Shown here in pieces: positions 1 through 8,357 of a stretch of 64,000 bases of DNA (within the stretch, counting starts at the first letter, position 1; each line of letters begins with the position of its first letter). The stretch is from the NCBI GenBank assembly GCA_015232575.1, contig JADFZL010000014.1:124001-188000 (forward strand), read 5' to 3'. This stretch comes from Candidatus Rifleibacteriota bacterium. Lineage in GTDB: Bacteria > Muiribacteriota > Ozemobacteria > Ozemobacterales > Ozemobacteraceae. The position numbers and the translations under genes were made by a program. Below the pieces are notes generated by a model, which worked only from the letters and a program-made list of their open reading frames with translations, had not been told where the DNA came from and ran no database searches.

Positions 1-1
1 A

Positions 2-3000
2 GGGCTGACGTATTTCAAGCTCAAAAAAATTGAGAAAGCTCTGCAGACATTCACTGAAATTCTTTCCGGAGCACCGACAAACATTCAGGCACTTAAATAC
101 AGGGCAGAATGTCTTGATCTGCTTGAAAGAACAGATGAAGCAATTGAAGCTTACGAGGCGATATATAAAGCCGATTCATCAGATCCGTTGCTGCTGAAAA
201 ATCTCGTCAACCTTCTGATATCAAAATCGAAGAAAGATCATGCCGCTGAGCTGCTTTCCGAGGCATTGAAAAAGCATAAATCTGATCCTGACCTATTTTT
301 CCTCCTTGGGAATCTTCAACTTGAAAAAATGAGTTACGATCAGGCAGAGTCTTCTCTTAAACAGGCAGTGGCACTTAAACCTGACTTTACAGATGCAATC
401 ATCGCTCTTGCGCGTATTGCAATAAACAAAGATAATGTCGAAGCAGCAATTGATTATTTCACACAAGTCCTGGAATCTGACCCGGACAACGCGCAACTGC
501 ACTTCGAGCTCGGTGAAGCATACAATACCCGCGGTTTGTACAATGAGGCGATGCATGAATATAAAAAAGCCGAATATCTGAATCCAAATAACCCCGAAGT
601 TCACTTCAGAATCGGTAATGATCTTGAAAGCAAGGGAAAAATTCAGGAAGCTCTTGAAAAATATATTGCCGTCAAAGAACTCGATAAAAACAATCTGGAA
701 ACCTACTATCGCTGCGGAAAGCTTTACCAGAAGCTTAATCAGCAGGAAAAAGCCATTGAGGAATTCAGAGCTCTTGTTGAACTTAAACCTGACTGGCTTG
801 AAATAAGGTATGAGTTGGTAAATCTCTTTGCCAGAACCAAACGCTTTGACGAACAGATCCGGGAAATTGAGAAAATTGCTGATATGGACGGCGCCTCAAA
901 TGAGCTTCTTGTACAACTTGCAAATGCTCACGAATCATCGGGGGCATACGATAAATCGGCTGATTTCTGGCACAAGGCATTCGAAAATGAGCCAGACAAC
1001 ATCTCAATATGTGAAAAAATTTATGAACTCGTTCTGAGAGGCGCAGATTCAGAAAAGAATATTGATGCACTTGAAACGCTTTCAACTGTAACAAATGACG
1101 ATTCCAATCTGCTTCTTATTCTTGCACGCGCCTATAGAGACCGCGGACTGATGGAAGAAGCGAATGCTTATTATTCCAGAATTCTCGAACTCGACCCGGG
1201 AAGAACAGATATTAAGGGCGAATTGAGGGTAGTTTATAAAAGTCGGGGAATGGTTAATGAAGAAATAGACGCAATCAATCTTCTTCTGGAATCCGACCCG
1301 AACAATCTTGAACTGCTTTCCGACCTGGTAGATCTGTACACTAGAACCGGCAGAGAACGTGACGCAGTGCCTGTTCTCAGAATTCTCATGAAGATTGATC
1401 AATCCTTCGCATGGTCGTATCGTCTTGCAGAATTATTTTCTGAACTTGGACAAATCGACGAAGCGATTACTTCATACAGAAAATCTCTTGAAATAGATCC
1501 GACACAGACCGATATCTGGAAATCACTTGCACAATTGTATACCGAAAAGGGTATTCCTGAGAAAATTATCGAATGCTATCAGCAGATGATCACGGCTAAT
1601 CCTGATGACATGTCTGCACATATTGCACTGGGTGATTTGTACAAGAAAATGGGCAGAACAGCAGATCAGATATCTTCCCTTAAAAACGCGCTCCAGCTGG
1701 GTGCTTCTGATCCGCGGATATTCCTTGAACTCGGCGATCTGCTTATGAAAAGCGGCCAGACAGATGACGCTCTTGATTACTTTCAGAAAGCAAGACAGCA
1801 GGCTCCTGATGACCCTGAAATTTCCAGACGTCTTGTCGAAATATATCTGTCGGCAGGTAATCCACAGGCTGCAATTACTGAGCTTGAGGAACTCAGAAGA
1901 AATGATCCGGAAAAGATTGAGAATTATCTGACCATTTCAAGAATTTACCAGAGTCAGAAAATGATAGACGAAGCCATGGACATACTTTCCCAGGCTAAAA
2001 CAGTTTCACCTCACAACGTTGATATTGTACTCGAAATCGGAAAAATATTTATCAATAACGAATCATTCGGCGATGCAATTGAGCAACTCAAAGAAATCCG
2101 TTCACTGCACCCTGAAGATTCCCGCATTGCATCGCTTATTTCTGAAGCTTATGCAAAATCGGGTGAACATGAAATGGCAATTCTTGAGCTCAAGCAGATT
2201 ATTTCTTCTGAACCTGGAAACCGTGAAGCAAAGATTCAGCTTGGAAGAATTTATAGTATTGCAAACATGTTTGATCAGGCAACAATGACTTTCAAGGAAG
2301 CTATTGAGGAAGCTCCGAATGACCCGATCGGGCATCTTGAACTTGGAAGAATCTACATTGCGATGGGACGCTCTTTTAACGATGAGAACATGTATTTCAA
2401 CGGAGTAGCAGAGCTTGAGGAAGCAATAAAAGTTGATGACTCATGTTGTGAAGCGCATTATGAAATAGGTCTGATTTTCCGTGACAAGGAAGAATTCGAC
2501 AAAGCCATTCAGGAATTCGAGAAGGTTCTCAAACTTGAACCCACGCACGCGAAAGCCCGGGAAATGTTTGGCGAACTCGACAAACTCAGAGTCACAGGAA
2601 AAGCAGAAGAGAGCCTCAAGGAAGCCCGTGTATTCAAAGAACGCGGAATGGTAAAAAACGCAATTCTTGAATATCAGAATGTTATTAAGCTCAACAGTGA
2701 AAGCACTGTTGCATGGTATGAACTTGGTCTGATCTACCAGGAACAGAAAAGTTATGAAAAGGCTCAGGAAGCTTTCATGAAGGCGAAAGAAATTAATCCG
2801 GAATACCAGCCTTCATACACTGCACTAGCAGCTCTGTTTCTTGAACAGGAACAGCTTGATGAAGCATCAATGGAGCTCCAGGACTTAATTTCTCTGGCAC
2901 CAGACAACGTTAACGGACTGATTCTCCTCGGAGAAATCTTCCAGAAAAAAGGCTGGCTTGACGAAGCTGTGGAAAGATTTGAAGCAGCTTATGCAATTGA

Positions 3001-4576
3001 TCCAAACCAGCTTACACCGGTTCTTCAGCTTGGAATAATTGCCCGCGACAGAAACGATATTGACAATGCCCGGAAATGGTTTGCCATAGTAATCGACCTC
3101 GAAGCTGGAAATGAGTTTGCAACAGACTTCTTCGCAAATGTCTCTGCATCACAGAAATCACAAAGCATTAACGAAGCGATGCAGAAAGCCCAGGAAGCCG
3201 AGAAAGCGGGCGATATAGACACCGCAATAATGCACTACGACAGCGTAATTGATCTTGAAACGCAGAATCTGGAAGCAAGATACCACCTTGGAAGACTCTA
3301 CGAAGCCAAGCATTTGTATGATGAAGCATGTTTTGAATATGAACAGGCTGAAAGACTTGATGAAGAGAGAAAATACAAAGATATTCCATTGCGTCTGGCA
3401 GATCTTTTCATCAGAAAAGGCAAAAATGTCGAAGCTGTGGAAATGCTTGTAAAAGCAAAAGAAAATTATCCGGCAAATACGCAGGTCAGAATACAGCTGA
3501 TTTCTCAGCTGAAATTTAAAGCCATGAATAATTTCTGCAGACCTGAAGAATTGATCGAAATAGGCACAGCAATCAGAGAATCATGCAGTAAAAATAATAC
3601 TCCACAGGATCTGCTTGAACTCGGATTGTTTGTATCAAAAGGTCTTGACGTAAATCTTTCCGAAGAAGACTCCATTTCACAGGCTATTGAATTTTTCGAA
3701 AAGATCCTTCAACTTGATAGCAACAATGTTTTTGCATTAACTGAAATAGCAAAGGTGTATTTCAGAAGAAATATGTTCGATCAGGTCGAGGAAACATACA
3801 AAAAAATTCTCGAACTTGACCCTGAAAACAAATATGTACATGTCAAACTTTCTGAATTATACGCTCAACAGAAACGTTACCAGGAAGCTCTTTCCGAGCT
3901 GCGTCAACTGACCGAACTTGAACCTGGAAACGGCGACCACATGATCAAGATTGTTGATCTGCACAAAGAAACCCACGCAAAAGATGAAAACCGCGGAAAG
4001 CATTTCTTCCAGATTCTGAACGATCTCAAAGCGAAAGTTGAATCTGACACAAGAAATTCGATGATGTGTTTCATGCTCGGATACGCGTATATTACCCTTT
4101 CAGCGGGATTCACACCTTCCGAAGAAGAACAGCAGTGGTCTATCTACTACTTTAAACAGGCAAATGCGTGTGATCCAAATAATCTCTGGCCATACTGGGG
4201 TCTGAAAATAGTTTACAACAAGCAGTCTATCTCAGGAAAACACATGTATGATGAAGCAATTGCAATCTGCAAAAAAGCAATGAAAGTCGACGAAAACAAT
4301 GCACGCGCTCACTACGAGCTTGGCGAAGCATACAGTGAAAACTACGATGTAAACATGAAAAACGAAGCAATGGCAGAGTACAAGAAAGCAATTCAGCTTG
4401 AACCCGACTTCCTCGAAGCACATTTCAGACTTGCAAGCATTCTGCGCGTGAAAAACATGTTCGACAAAGCCATTGAGGAATACAACAAGGTCATTGAACT
4501 TGACCCGACTTCCCCGCTGGCTAAAGACTCCAAGCGCTCGCTCATTCACATCGAACGCTCACGCGGCGAAGCCTGA
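2..4576 (+). CDS. Giant tetratricopeptide-repeat protein (5' end outside window)
   Basis: The reading frame is already open at base 2 and runs to TGA at 4574-4576, so the gene starts left of the window; a TTG at 188 is merely the first possible start inside it. More than 1,500 residues are visible, built almost entirely of ~34-residue TPR units (W/Y-x-LG-x-x-Y then A-x-x-x-F/Y-x-x-A-x-x-x-x-P, for example EAIEAYEAIYKADSSDP and EAMAEYKKAIQLEPDF). Such superhelical arrays are protein-protein scaffolds. No catalytic domain or membrane segment is seen in the visible part, and the missing N-terminus could hold a signal peptide or an enzymatic domain. It is followed by a repeat-rich gap and a convergent gene, so it ends its transcription unit. 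TPR assignment is firm; the partner is unknown. Confidence 0.9.
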   Translation, partial: GLTYFKLKKIEKALQTFTEILSGAPTNIQALKYRAECLDLLERTDEAIEAYEAIYKADSSDPLLLKNLVNLLISKSKKDHAAELLSEALKKHKSDPDLFFLLGNLQLEKMSYDQAESSLKQAVALKPDFTDAIIALARIAINKDNVEAAIDYFTQVLESDPDNAQLHFELGEAYNTRGLYNEAMHEYKKAEYLNPNNPEVHFRIGNDLESKGKIQEALEKYIAVKELDKNNLETYYRCGKLYQKLNQQEKAIEEFRALVELKPDWLEIRYELVNLFARTKRFDEQIREIEKIADMDGASNELLVQLANAHESSGAYDKSADFWHKAFENEPDNISICEKIYELVLRGADSEKNIDALETLSTVTNDDSNLLLILARAYRDRGLMEEANAYYSRILELDPGRTDIKGELRVVYKSRGMVNEEIDAINLLLESDPNNLELLSDLVDLYTRTGRERDAVPVLRILMKIDQSFAWSYRLAELFSELGQIDEAITSYRKSLEIDPTQTDIWKSLAQLYTEKGIPEKIIECYQQMITANPDDMSAHIALGDLYKKMGRTADQISSLKNALQLGASDPRIFLELGDLLMKSGQTDDALDYFQKARQQAPDDPEISRRLVEIYLSAGNPQAAITELEELRRNDPEKIENYLTISRIYQSQKMIDEAMDILSQAKTVSPHNVDIVLEIGKIFINNESFGDAIEQLKEIRSLHPEDSRIASLISEAYAKSGEHEMAILELKQIISSEPGNREAKIQLGRIYSIANMFDQATMTFKEAIEEAPNDPIGHLELGRIYIAMGRSFNDENMYFNGVAELEEAIKVDDSCCEAHYEIGLIFRDKEEFDKAIQEFEKVLKLEPTHAKAREMFGELDKLRVTGKAEESLKEARVFKERGMVKNAILEYQNVIKLNSESTVAWYELGLIYQEQKSYEKAQEAFMKAKEINPEYQPSYTALAALFLEQEQLDEASMELQDLISLAPDNVNGLILLGEIFQKKGWLDEAVERFEAAYAIDPNQLTPVLQLGIIARDRNDIDNARKWFAIVIDLEAGNEFATDFFANVSASQKSQSINEAMQKAQEAEKAGDIDTAIMHYDSVIDLETQNLEARYHLGRLYEAKHLYDEACFEYEQAERLDEERKYKDIPLRLADLFIRKGKNVEAVEMLVKAKENYPANTQVRIQLISQLKFKAMNNFCRPEELIEIGTAIRESCSKNNTPQDLLELGLFVSKGLDVNLSEEDSISQAIEFFEKILQLDSNNVFALTEIAKVYFRRNMFDQVEETYKKILELDPENKYVHVKLSELYAQQKRYQEALSELRQLTELEPGNGDHMIKIVDLHKETHAKDENRGKHFFQILNDLKAKVESDTRNSMMCFMLGYAYITLSAGFTPSEEEQQWSIYYFKQANACDPNNLWPYWGLKIVYNKQSISGKHMYDEAIAICKKAMKVDENNARAHYELGEAYSENYDVNMKNEAMAEYKKAIQLEPDFLEAHFRLASILRVKNMFDKAIEEYNKVIELDPTSPLAKDSKRSLIHIERSRGEA

Positions 4577-4604
4577 CAAAGAAAAAAGAAAAGATTACGG
4601 GGAG

Positions 4605-4812
4605 TTAACCACGGAATACACGGAACAACACGGAATAAAAGATTGAAAGAATAGTTTTTAGAGATTTATGAAATACTCAAACGCTCTTTCAAATAAGCAC
4701 AACTCTTGAAATCTTCAAATCCAAAATTTCCGTGTATTCCGTGTGTTCCGTGGTTAAATCTTGTCTAGTCTTTAAATCCGATATTTTCGTTTTTTCCGTG
4801 GTTAAATCTTGT
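4605..4812. repeat. CCACGGAATACACGGAA intergenic repeats, inverted copies
   Basis: The gap between two convergent genes holds TTAACCACGGAATACACGG (from 4605) and, inverted, TCCGTGTATTCCGTG...CCGTGGTTAAA (4729-4757), with a third partial inverted copy TTCCGTGGTTAAATC at 4794-4808. The first two could pair into a long stem with a ~90-nt loop. A further copy lies at 45963-45994. Function unknown; the pairing could end transcription from both sides. Confidence 0.7.
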
Positions 4813-4828
4813 CTTTTCCCTCTGATGT

Positions 4829-7060
4829 TCAGCGGTTAGTGGTTTTTTCTGAGACGTAGACGTTCCAGTTACCGTCTTCGTTAACAACGTACCACTTTCC
4901 GTCCATTGATGGGGTAAGAGCAATTCTTTCCCGAAGTGTAATCCAGCCATTGACGACCCATTGATCGATATCCAGGGGTCCTTCTTTCATTTCAGAGGAA
5001 TGTTCATTCAATATCGATTTTATGAATTCGACTTTTTCGCCCCATGAGCGACCAAAATTCTTTGATTGTGAAGAAGGTTTCAACACGGGCTTGATATATA
5101 AATCAGCTGGTTTTTCCGGTATCACAGCCATAACTGGCTTAAATTCAGGTATTTTCATCTCTGCAAGTTCTTTTTCATTTTTCTCGAAAGCTTTTGTTGC
5201 TTTTGCTTGCTTTGAATTTTTTGCCATTTTTATATTTTTTGCAATTTTCGATTTCTTTATTTTTTCTTCTGCTTTATCTTCAGATTTTTCTTCTGTTTTT
5301 TTCGTAATTACTGAATCGATCTTAATATCAGAATCAATTTTCACTGCAGGAGACTTTTCGGTCTTTTCGGCTATTTCTGGTTTTTCTGGTTGCTTCTTTT
5401 CATCAGATACCGATGGAACTATTGCTGCTTCAGTTGCTGATTGCTCAGGAGGATTATCAGGAGTCGGACGCAAGTTAGCCACTTCAGGCAATTTCAACGG
5501 TTCGACGGTACCAGTCTGCAAAGGAGTAGAATCTGTAGCAACGGCCTTAGCCTCTGTGGCTATAGATTGAGTTTCAGTTGCATCAGATATTGCTGTTTCT
5601 ACAGCTTTAACCACTTCAGTGGAAGTTGCTTCTGAAGGTGAAGAGGGAGGTGCCATGGTTTCGGAAGCTGCAACCTCGGTTTTCTGAGTTGAAAAAGTTT
5701 CTGAAGCAACAACCTCGGTTGTTTGCGATGAGTTGGAAGGCGGAACAGATGATGCAATGTCAGAAATTACGCCTTCTGAAGAAGCAATATAAGATTCGGA
5801 AGCTGCAACAGATGTGTCAGACGATATCTCAGAAGAAGTTGAGGCAAGTTTTTCCGACCAGAGAACTGAGCTGTCACTGGCTGTTTTATCGACAGTAACA
5901 GTATTCTGTTGATGAATCTGGGCTGTTGCTGAAGCTTCCGTAGCAGTTCCAGTGGCTGTGATATTACTTCCACCTTTAAAAGAATCATAAATAATAAATA
6001 AAATAATTACAATAAGTCCAAGCCATAAAACATATTCAAAATTAATTTGAACCTTGCTTTTTTTCGGCTTTTTCAAATGAAGTTTTTCGCGCACCAGAAA
6101 TAATGCCTGAGTTTCCATTGCATCCATGGAAGTTTTTCTCAAAGCCTGCTCCAGGCCAACTCTAAGAAATTTTTCTGCCAGAAGCCTTGATTCGCAGATG
6201 TCACAATCTTTCAGATGCTTGAAGAGGGAATCAAATCCAAGAGGAACAAGGCGGTCAGTCAGTTCTTTATTTGCTGTAAAACATGCAATGTCTGCGCTCT
6301 CATCTGTTCTCTGAGGAAAAGGAAGGTGAGAAATGCATTTTCTTATTCCTGAATGACAATCAACAGCAAAGTTTGGGTTGCCTGCCGCATCTTTAGCGGC
6401 TGCAGGTTGTTCTGATGGCTGAGATTCATCAAACGGAATCTGCAATGCTGATGCAACTGCATTCTCAATCTGCTGCAGAGCTTCGATAAATATTTTTTCT
6501 GTTTCAGCCGCTGAACGGGAAATAATCAGGGCAATTTTATTCAACGGAAGACGTGCATAATAGTACAAACCAAGGATACTTTTATGTAAAAATGAGCTTT
6601 CAAGGATAACTTTTTCAAATGTATTGCTGAACTGATTCAAAGGAGCACTGATAAAAAATCTTGCATTCCAGATCGGTTTCCCGAATATTACTCTGAGTTG
6701 CTTTTTTGTAGTAGGTCTCTTGGCTTCCGCATCTCCTGAGACTGAATCATAAGCCATTTTATAGATATACAATCTTACAGATTGATCTTCCGGAATTTCT
6801 CTGTCTTCAAGAATTTTCTGAAAAAGTTCAAACGCCTTCAGATCACCGGCGCCTGAATCATTAAGAATAATTTTAAAAAATTGCCGCATAGGGCTGAAGA
6901 AAGTAAGACAGAAATCCTGCCACGATTTTGCAGAACCATCAAAGGCTTCAAGAAGCATTTTTCTTGCATGCTCTTCGGATACCTCAGACGGATCAAATTG
7001 AGGTTGATCTCCTGGGATTACATTTTCATCTGCATTAATATTTTCAATTTTTTCGCTCAT
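4829..7060 (-). CDS. Membrane protein resembling a sigma-factor/anti-sigma-factor fusion
   Basis: 743 residues, ATG start with AAGGTGGG upstream. Residues ~30-110 have the helical look of ECF sigma region 2 and ~155-200 (LGLYYYARLPLNKIALIISR, then an E-x-F-I-E-A-L helix) match the sigma region 4 helix-turn-helix pattern. Next comes H282-x3-C286-x2-C289 (HLKDCDIC), the ZAS zinc-binding signature of anti-sigma factors, then one membrane helix (~343-358). The outer part is a long Ser/Ala/Thr/Glu then Lys/Glu-rich low-complexity stalk (~365-640) and a small C-terminal domain with W/Y-rich strands (~690-743). I infer a membrane regulator in which sigma-like and anti-sigma modules share one chain; the sigma part is too diverged to claim promoter binding. 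It sits alone between a repeat array and a convergent TPR gene. Confidence 0.55.
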   Translation of the reverse strand: MSEKIENINADENVIPGDQPQFDPSEVSEEHARKMLLEAFDGSAKSWQDFCLTFFSPMRQFFKIILNDSGAGDLKAFELFQKILEDREIPEDQSVRLYIYKMAYDSVSGDAEAKRPTTKKQLRVIFGKPIWNARFFISAPLNQFSNTFEKVILESSFLHKSILGLYYYARLPLNKIALIISRSAAETEKIFIEALQQIENAVASALQIPFDESQPSEQPAAAKDAAGNPNFAVDCHSGIRKCISHLPFPQRTDESADIACFTANKELTDRLVPLGFDSLFKHLKDCDICESRLLAEKFLRVGLEQALRKTSMDAMETQALFLVREKLHLKKPKKSKVQINFEYVLWLGLIVIILFIIYDSFKGGSNITATGTATEASATAQIHQQNTVTVDKTASDSSVLWSEKLASTSSEISSDTSVAASESYIASSEGVISDIASSVPPSNSSQTTEVVASETFSTQKTEVAASETMAPPSSPSEATSTEVVKAVETAISDATETQSIATEAKAVATDSTPLQTGTVEPLKLPEVANLRPTPDNPPEQSATEAAIVPSVSDEKKQPEKPEIAEKTEKSPAVKIDSDIKIDSVITKKTEEKSEDKAEEKIKKSKIAKNIKMAKNSKQAKATKAFEKNEKELAEMKIPEFKPVMAVIPEKPADLYIKPVLKPSSQSKNFGRSWGEKVEFIKSILNEHSSEMKEGPLDIDQWVVNGWITLRERIALTPSMDGKWYVVNEDGNWNVYVSEKTTNR

Positions 7061-7082
7061 TTTCTGCCCACCTTACTTTTTA

Positions 7083-7415
7083 GAGAGGGGGCACGCGCCC
7101 CCTCTCGTCGTTCGAACAAGTTCGAACGCCTCACTCCCCCGCGTTCGAGCACCTTGTGCTCTCAGGGGCACGCGCCCCCTCTCGTCGTTCGAACAAGTTC
7201 GAACGCCTCACTCCCCCGCGTTCGAGCACCTTGTGCTCTCAGGGGCACGCGCCCCCTCTCGTCGTTCGAACAAGTTCGAACGCCTCACTCCCCGCGTTCG
7301 AGCACCTTGTGCTCTCAGGGGCACGCGCCCCCTCTCGTCGTTCGAACAAGTTCAAACGCCTCACTCCCCGCGTTCGAGCACCTTGTGCTCTCAAGAGGGG
7401 GCACGCGCCCCCTCT
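7083..7415. repeat. GC-rich hairpin array 1 (four 76-77-bp units)
   Basis: Four head-to-tail units with TTCGAACAAG at 7111, 7188, 7265 and 7341 (periods 77, 77, 76), closed by a last partial unit. Each unit holds three hairpins: GGGGGC/GCCCCC with a 4-nt loop (shorter in some units), CGTTCGAAC-AA-GTTCGAACG (9-bp arms) and GAGCAC-CTT-GTGCTC. Much more GC-rich than its surroundings. It lies 21 bp past the stop codon of the minus-strand barrel gene and before the sigma/anti-sigma gene. There are no unique spacers, so it is not CRISPR; it resembles a REP/BIME-type extragenic palindrome array. ORFs through it are artefacts of its repetitive GC-rich sequence. Confidence 0.9.
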
Positions 7416-7436
7416 GAAAAATACTTGCAAATGTTT

Positions 7437-8219
7437 TTAGAAATGAAATGTGTAGAAAATTGATCCCCAGTGAGAAGCTGGAATTGGTGTAATGCCAAGT
7501 TTCTCATCAACGGATTTATAGTAGCAATATGTCCATGCCCAGCTATTAATCGGCTGATAGAGACCAACACCAAGAGTTGGCTGCGCGCCACAGTAATAAT
7601 CAATCATACCTGTAACAGGATATTTTCCTTTAATTACAACACCATCTGCACCAAGAATAATGCCAGAATTGTCTTTGTTTTCTGAATTATAAATCTCACC
7701 CATGCTGTCATACTCAAATACAGGGATTTTCTTATAAGCAAAGAGATTTGCCTGATAACCTGCAAAGAGTCGAAAATCTTTGTAAGCCTTTCCGAACACG
7801 ATATATGGAGAAGCTTTATAGGCATTATCGCTAACGGACTTTCCACCAATATTGTATGAACCTACAGCAAGAGAAAAACCTGATTTATCTTTATCTTCAG
7901 AAAGAACTTTCCATTTGAAGTTGAAACTGGTCGGATATAATCCATCGTCATGGAATCTTTTATCATTTACAAAGTCGAAACCGATTTCAAAACGGTCTGC
8001 AATACCGACTTCAATACCAGTCACACATGATGAACGACTGGGAATATCCTTGCGTGACTCATATTTGTAATAAGTAAACATGAGTGTCGCGGTTTTACTG
8101 GCGATAACATCCGTCGTCGGAATAGAATTTAACATTGACGGTAACGCTGTCAACATTGCCGAACCGGCAAAAACGAACAATAATGCCACACACAACACAC
8201 CCGATCTGAGAATCTTCAA
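7437..8219 (-). CDS. Secreted predicted outer-membrane beta-barrel protein
   Basis: 260 residues if begun at the TTG at 8219, which has AGGAGG six bases upstream; a longer frame to 8306 adds an implausible N-terminus. The protein begins MKILRSGVLCVALLFVFAGS, a clear signal peptide. The rest is alternating polar/aromatic strands (for example DRFEIGFDFVND, FRLFAGYQANLFAY) and it ends SIFYTFHF with C-terminal phenylalanine, the usual signature of BAM-inserted barrels. Likely an outer-membrane barrel of unknown cargo. The array of GC-rich hairpins begins 21 bp past its stop and may end the transcript. Confidence 0.6.
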   Translation of the reverse strand: MKILRSGVLCVALLFVFAGSAMLTALPSMLNSIPTTDVIASKTATLMFTYYKYESRKDIPSRSSCVTGIEVGIADRFEIGFDFVNDKRFHDDGLYPTSFNFKWKVLSEDKDKSGFSLAVGSYNIGGKSVSDNAYKASPYIVFGKAYKDFRLFAGYQANLFAYKKIPVFEYDSMGEIYNSENKDNSGIILGADGVVIKGKYPVTGMIDYYCGAQPTLGVGLYQPINSWAWTYCYYKSVDEKLGITPIPASHWGSIFYTFHF

Positions 8220-8357
8220 TGTCTTCCTCCTGTTTTTTTTCAACGAAATATTCAGTCGCTGAAAGGTATGATAATTAATAAACTCCCAAATAATACAACA
8301 CACCAATAATTTAAAACAAGTACTTTAACAATATTTCAAACAACAAGCATTTCCGAC

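Noticed and set aside
5022..5570. 182-codon plus-strand frame
   Set aside because: Antisense shadow of the low-complexity stalk of the sigma/anti-sigma protein; poor in charged residues and without a ribosome site.
7083..7415. CRISPR array
   Set aside because: Units are uniform throughout with no unique spacers, and each unit is made of three palindromes; no cas genes nearby.
6881..7463. ORFs through the GC-rich arrays (also 14362-14800)
   Set aside because: They exist only because the repeats lack stops in several frames; the products are repetitive RPLSSFEQVRTPHS-type strings with no ribosome sites.
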